The notes under the pieces: model-generated | Databases searched by the model: none | The model's input: the letters and a program-made list of their open reading frames with translations, nothing else | What the model was told of the DNA's origin: nothing | Assembly: GCF_018687615.1 (NCBI RefSeq) | Contig: NZ_CP061299.1 | Coordinates: 124,001-188,000 of the forward strand | Source: Polynucleobacter sp. MWH-CaK5 | GTDB lineage: Bacteria > Pseudomonadota > Gammaproteobacteria > Burkholderiales > Burkholderiaceae | Direction of reading: 5' to 3' | DNA length: 64,000 nucleotides | Shown here: piece after piece, positions 60,305 through 64,000 of the stretch | How positions within the stretch are numbered: position 1 is the stretch's first letter | Layout of the letters: the number at the start of each line of letters is the position of its first letter | Made by a program: the position numbers and the translations under genes

Positions 60305-63053
60305 GGTTACTGGTCTTCTTAAGAAAATATTTGGCAGTCGAAATGATCGACTCTTAAAACAATATAAGCGCATTGTCGCTCAGATTAATAGTCTGGAGCA
60401 GGGCATTGCCTCGCTTGACGATGCTGCATTGCAAGCAAAGACAGCTGAATTCAAGTCAAAACTGGCTGCAGGCCAAACAATTGATGAAATCTTGCCAGAG
60501 GCCTTTGCGGTTGTTCGTGAGGCCAGCAAGCGTGTCATGAACATGCGTCATTTTGATGTTCAGATGATTGGTGGCTTGGCTCTTCACCAAGGAAAAATCT
60601 CTGAAATGAGAACCGGTGAAGGTAAAACCTTGACCGCAACTCTCCCTGTGTATCTGAATGCCTTAACAGGTAAAGGTGTTCACGTTGTGACGGTCAACGA
60701 TTACTTGGCAGAGCGTGATGCTGAGTGGATGGCAAAGCTCTATAACTTCTTGGGTCTAAGTGTTGGCATTAATTTGTCACAAATGGAACATGAAGCTAAG
60801 AAAAAAGCTTACAACTCAGATATCACCTACGGAACAAATAACGAATTCGGTTTTGACTATTTGCGCGACAACATGATTCAAGAATTGGATCAGCGTGTGC
60901 AGCGTGGTTTGGCATACGCCATTGTTGACGAAGTTGACTCGATTTTGATCGACGAGGCTCGCACGCCTTTGATCATTTCTGGTCAAGCAGAAGATCACAC
61001 AGAAATTTATGTGGCGATGAATGCATTGCCACAATATTTAACTCGTCAGTACGGCGAAGAAAAAGCAGATGGTTCAGGTGTCATCACCCCAGGTGATTAC
61101 ATCGTTGATGAAAAATCTCACCAAGTATTTTTAACTGAAGCGGGTCACGAAAAAGCTGAGATTGCTTTGGCTCAAATTGGTTTGATCAAAGAAGGGGAGT
61201 CTTTGTATGCTCCTCAAAACATCACTTTGATGCACCATGTGTATGCCGCTCTAAGAGCTCACACACTATTTAATAAAGATCAGCATTACGTTGTACAAAA
61301 TGGTGAAGTTGTCATTGTTGATGAATTCACCGGACGACTCATGCAAGGACGTCGTTGGTCAGATGGTTTGCATCAAGCGGTTGAGGCAAAAGAGGGTGTA
61401 GCGATTCAACACGAAAATCGCACCTTGGCGACGATCACCTTCCAGAACTATTTCCGTATGTACAGCAAGCTCGCTGGTATGACCGGTACAGCTGATACAG
61501 AAGCTTATGAGTTCCAAGAGATCTATGGTTTGGAGACAGTGATTGTTCCTCCAAATCGCATCAACGCCAGAATTGATAGGCAAGATCAAATCTATCGCTC
61601 ATCGATGGAGCGTTATAACGCTGTTATCAAAGATATCCAAGATTGCTATGAGCGCGGTCAACCGGTGTTGGTTGGTACCACATCGATTGAAAACTCAGAG
61701 TTGATTTCATCACTATTGGATAAGGCGAAGTTGCCTCATCAAGTATTGAACGCCAAGCAACATGCCAAAGAAGCTGAAATCATTGCGCAAGCGGGTCGTC
61801 CAAAGATGATCACCATCGCAACGAACATGGCTGGTCGAGGCACGGATATTGTGTTGGGCGGTAACGTTGAAAAACAAGCTGGCTTGATTGAGCAAGATGC
61901 TGCGATTTCTGCACAAGATAAAGCTGCTCGCATTAAACAGTTGCATGATGAATGGCAAGGTTTGCACGACCACGTGGTGAGTGCAGGTGGTTTGCACATC
62001 ATCGGTACTGAGCGTCATGAAAGCCGTCGTGTTGATAACCAGTTAAGAGGTCGTGCTGCACGTCAGGGTGACCCAGGTTCATCAAGATTCTATTTGTCAT
62101 TGGATGATGCTTTACTTCGCATCTTTGCTGGTGAGCGTCTGAAGTCCATCATGGATCGCTTGCGCATGCCTGAGGGTGAGCCAATTGAAGCCGGCATGGT
62201 GACTCGCTCAATTGAATCTGCACAGCGCAAAGTGGAAGCCAGAAACTTTGATATTCGTAAGCAATTATTGCAATACGACGATGTGGCCAATGATCAGCGT
62301 AAAGAAGTTTATCGTTTGCGCAATGAGGTTCTTGAATCAAAAGATGTTGGTGATTTAGTTGCCAACTTGCGTGAATCGTTTTTCACAGATTTGTTCCATG
62401 ATCATATTCCTGCTGAATCTGTGATTGAGCAGTGGGACGTTGCTGGGTTGCAGCAAGTGTTATCGAACGATTGGGGCTTATCAGTTGATCTGCAAGCCAT
62501 CATTGATGCTGCAGACACTATCGAGCCAGAAGATCTGCTTGCCAAAGTATTGGAAAGCGCTAAGAGTCTTTACGATGCAAAAGTTGAATTGGTCGGTAGA
62601 GAATCTTTTGCTAAGTTTGAATGTTCAGTGATTTTGTATGCTCTAGATACTTCTTGGAGAGAGCATTTAGCCGCTTTGGATCATTTGCGTCAGGGCATTC
62701 ATTTGCGCGGCTATGCACAAAAAGATCCTAAGCAAGAATATCGCCGTGAAGCATTTGAATTATTTGCTCGCTTGCTAGACACAGTGAAGTTAGAAGTGAC
62801 TCGCACCATCATGGTGGTCAGAATTGAAACTGCTGAAGAGTTAGAGCGTGCCTCAGAGTCCATCCAAGAAGATTTGGCGGATGTGAAGGGTGTGCAGTAT
62901 CAACATGCCAGCGCTGATCAATCAGAGGATGAGCCTTCTGCACGTGCTGCTGCCCCTCAAGCTGCTCAGGCTGGCCCTAAGGTGGGTCGTAATGATCCTT
63001 GCCCATGTGGTAGCGGGAAAAAATACAAGCACTGCCATGGGCAGCTCAGTTAA
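60303..63053 (+). CDS. secA: Preprotein translocase ATPase SecA
   Basis: A 916-residue motor protein that drives proteins through SecYEG. The N terminus LLKKIFGSRNDRLLKQYKRIV matches the E. coli start, so ATG 60303 is right. Walker A is MRTGEGKT (about residues 102-109). Also present are VNDYLAERDAEWM, DYLRDNM, VDEVDSILIDEARTPLIISG, ATNMAGRGTDIVLGGN and GRAARQGDPGSSRFYLS. The C-terminal SEC-C zinc motif is Cys900, Cys902, Cys911, His912, for SecB binding. No SD is obvious. No SecM-like arrest peptide lies upstream; the divergent dciA occupies that position. Confidence 0.97.
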   Translation: MVTGLLKKIFGSRNDRLLKQYKRIVAQINSLEQGIASLDDAALQAKTAEFKSKLAAGQTIDEILPEAFAVVREASKRVMNMRHFDVQMIGGLALHQGKISEMRTGEGKTLTATLPVYLNALTGKGVHVVTVNDYLAERDAEWMAKLYNFLGLSVGINLSQMEHEAKKKAYNSDITYGTNNEFGFDYLRDNMIQELDQRVQRGLAYAIVDEVDSILIDEARTPLIISGQAEDHTEIYVAMNALPQYLTRQYGEEKADGSGVITPGDYIVDEKSHQVFLTEAGHEKAEIALAQIGLIKEGESLYAPQNITLMHHVYAALRAHTLFNKDQHYVVQNGEVVIVDEFTGRLMQGRRWSDGLHQAVEAKEGVAIQHENRTLATITFQNYFRMYSKLAGMTGTADTEAYEFQEIYGLETVIVPPNRINARIDRQDQIYRSSMERYNAVIKDIQDCYERGQPVLVGTTSIENSELISSLLDKAKLPHQVLNAKQHAKEAEIIAQAGRPKMITIATNMAGRGTDIVLGGNVEKQAGLIEQDAAISAQDKAARIKQLHDEWQGLHDHVVSAGGLHIIGTERHESRRVDNQLRGRAARQGDPGSSRFYLSLDDALLRIFAGERLKSIMDRLRMPEGEPIEAGMVTRSIESAQRKVEARNFDIRKQLLQYDDVANDQRKEVYRLRNEVLESKDVGDLVANLRESFFTDLFHDHIPAESVIEQWDVAGLQQVLSNDWGLSVDLQAIIDAADTIEPEDLLAKVLESAKSLYDAKVELVGRESFAKFECSVILYALDTSWREHLAALDHLRQGIHLRGYAQKDPKQEYRREAFELFARLLDTVKLEVTRTIMVVRIETAEELERASESIQEDLADVKGVQYQHASADQSEDEPSARAAAPQAAQAGPKVGRNDPCPCGSGKKYKHCHGQLS

Positions 63054-63100
63054 TTGAATGTTTGTTTGAATCATTGACTCATTTTTAGAGATAAAACACC

Positions 63101-64000
63101 ATGCCAGTGAATTCCCCATTACCGATTGCCAGTGAATTAAGCCCTGTGAATGGTGTCCGTTTGGGGCATGCAGAAGCTGGCATTAAAAGACCTGGTCGTA
63201 AAGACGTTCTGATTATTGAACTCAATGAAGGTTCTAGCGTTGCTGGTGTTTTTACGAAAAATCGCTTTTGTGCGGCGCCGGTGCAAATTTGTAGAGAGCA
63301 CTTGCAGGTATCAGCAAACAGTGGCGCGGATATTCGAGCATTGATCATCAACACAGGTAACGCCAATGCAGGCACAGGTGAGCCTGGTTATAAAAATGCG
63401 ATGCGCACATGTGAAGAGTTGGCAAAGTTAATGGGTTTGAAAAAAGAGCAAATCTTGCCTTTTTCAACCGGAGTCATTCTTGAGCCTTTGCCAGTAGAAA
63501 AGGTGATTGCTGGTATGCCTCAAGCGATCAGCAATTTAAATTCGGATAACTGGTTCAATGCTGCTCATGCCATCATGACCACTGATACTCAGGCAAAAGC
63601 ATATTCGAAGCAAGTTGAGATCAATGGTCAAGCCATCACCTTGACTGGTATCAGCAAGGGTGCTGGCATGATTCATCCGAACATGGCCACCATGTTGGGC
63701 TATGTGGCAACTGATGCAAAAGTATCGCCCGCTTTATTGCAGCAATTAACAACAGCCGCTGCTGATTTGTCTTTCAATGCCATCACGATTGATGGTGACA
63801 CATCGACCAATGATTCTTTCATTGTCATGGCCAGTGGCGCAAGCCAAGTAGAGATTCCAGCTTCTGGTCAGGCACATGACATCTTCCGCCAAGCATTGAT
63901 TGAAGTCTGTCAAAAATTAGCTCAAATGATTGTGCGAGATGGTGAGGGTGCGACTAAATTCATCACGATTCAGATTGAAGGCGGTAAGACCGATGCTGAA
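63101..64000 (+). CDS. argJ: Bifunctional glutamate N-acetyltransferase / amino-acid acetyltransferase ArgJ (5' part)
   Basis: 300 codons are seen, and the frame is open at the right edge. ArgJ recycles the acetyl group from N-acetylornithine to glutamate in arginine synthesis. It has VFTKNRFCAAPVQICREHL, INTGNANAGTG, STGVILEPLP and the autocleavage motif GMIHPNMATMLGY with nucleophile Thr197. DGDTSTNDSFIVMASG follows. The ATG at 63101 is the only good start; it lies 47 nt after secA. Confidence 0.95.
   Translation, partial: MPVNSPLPIASELSPVNGVRLGHAEAGIKRPGRKDVLIIELNEGSSVAGVFTKNRFCAAPVQICREHLQVSANSGADIRALIINTGNANAGTGEPGYKNAMRTCEELAKLMGLKKEQILPFSTGVILEPLPVEKVIAGMPQAISNLNSDNWFNAAHAIMTTDTQAKAYSKQVEINGQAITLTGISKGAGMIHPNMATMLGYVATDAKVSPALLQQLTTAAADLSFNAITIDGDTSTNDSFIVMASGASQVEIPASGQAHDIFRQALIEVCQKLAQMIVRDGEGATKFITIQIEGGKTDAE

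Noticed and set aside
60305..60373. N-terminal extension of the DciA-like protein
   Set aside because: The added residues are antisense to the conserved SecA N terminus and have no SD.
1..64000. CRISPR array, prophage, insertion sequence, toxin-antitoxin or defence island
   Set aside because: No spaced repeats of CRISPR type, no transposase or integrase and no composition break were seen. The gene content is core metabolism, envelope and division.

Overview
This window is a stretch of chromosome from a betaproteobacterium of the Burkholderiaceae, most like Polynucleobacter or a close relative. The reasons are gene order and protein character, not a database search: petABC followed by sspA-sspB; a TrpE-G-D-C block led by rpe; a PhaP-type phasin; a TctC/Bug periplasmic binding protein; a Burkholderia-type trimeric porin; and a complete dcw cluster ending ftsZ / peroxiredoxin / lpxC / secA / argJ. 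Base composition is moderate and even. I saw no insertion sequence, prophage, integrase or CRISPR array. It is a compact, streamlined core-genome region.

Layout. 1-2833: glutamate/aspartate ABC importer (gltI 3' end, gltJ, gltK, gltL). 2846-3660: an OmpW-type porin behind two Fnr-like boxes. 3677-9754: membrane-anchored HtrA protease, Nif3-like protein, the cytochrome bc1 operon petABC, and sspA-sspB. 9841-10789: tRNA-Thr(UGU), then a phasin with a PhaR-like operator and a hairpin-rich 3' end. 10865-17331: mostly minus strand (rmuC, grxD, prmC, prfA, hemA, ychF) with one small plus-strand membrane protein. 17352-21974: UbiH-family hydroxylase, DsbC-like protein, M61 peptidase, ung. 21994-26733 (minus): rpe-trpE-trpG-trpD-trpC. 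26788-33200: apaG, a 39-residue membrane microprotein (minus strand, TTG start), mltA, a crotonase, a DUF3047 lipoprotein, an M20 amidohydrolase (minus) and fadD. 33246-38524: a Bug-bioA-bioF-bioD operon (minus) diverging from bioB. 38578-40623: porin and coq7. 40785-58148: the dcw cluster mraZ-rsmH-ftsL-ftsI-murE-murF-mraY-murD-ftsW-murG-murC-ddlB-ftsQ-ftsA-ftsZ. 58185-64000: a structured RNA candidate, peroxiredoxin, lpxC, dciA-like gene (minus), secA and the 5' part of argJ.

How the genes work together. The dcw genes make lipid II precursors and the divisome and are almost all joined by 1-8 nt overlaps, so they are probably translated as coupled units. MraZ sits first, with its own operator of three 10-bp-spaced repeats. 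The bc1 complex, the UbiH-family hydroxylase and Coq7 form a ubiquinone-based respiratory theme. fadD and the crotonase are fatty-acid degradation genes. Biotin synthesis is present from pimeloyl thioester onward, but bioC and bioH are not in the window.

Most interesting non-standard signals: (1) a nested hairpin RNA between ftsZ and the peroxiredoxin that exposes CCUCC and can fold in alternative ways; (2) a Bug-type solute-binding protein translationally coupled to bioA and divergent from bioB across only about 39 bp; (3) two Fnr-like boxes placed correctly for an oxygen-responsive ompW promoter; (4) an unlisted 39-residue membrane microprotein; (5) secA and dciA start codons overlapping head to head in a single CATG.
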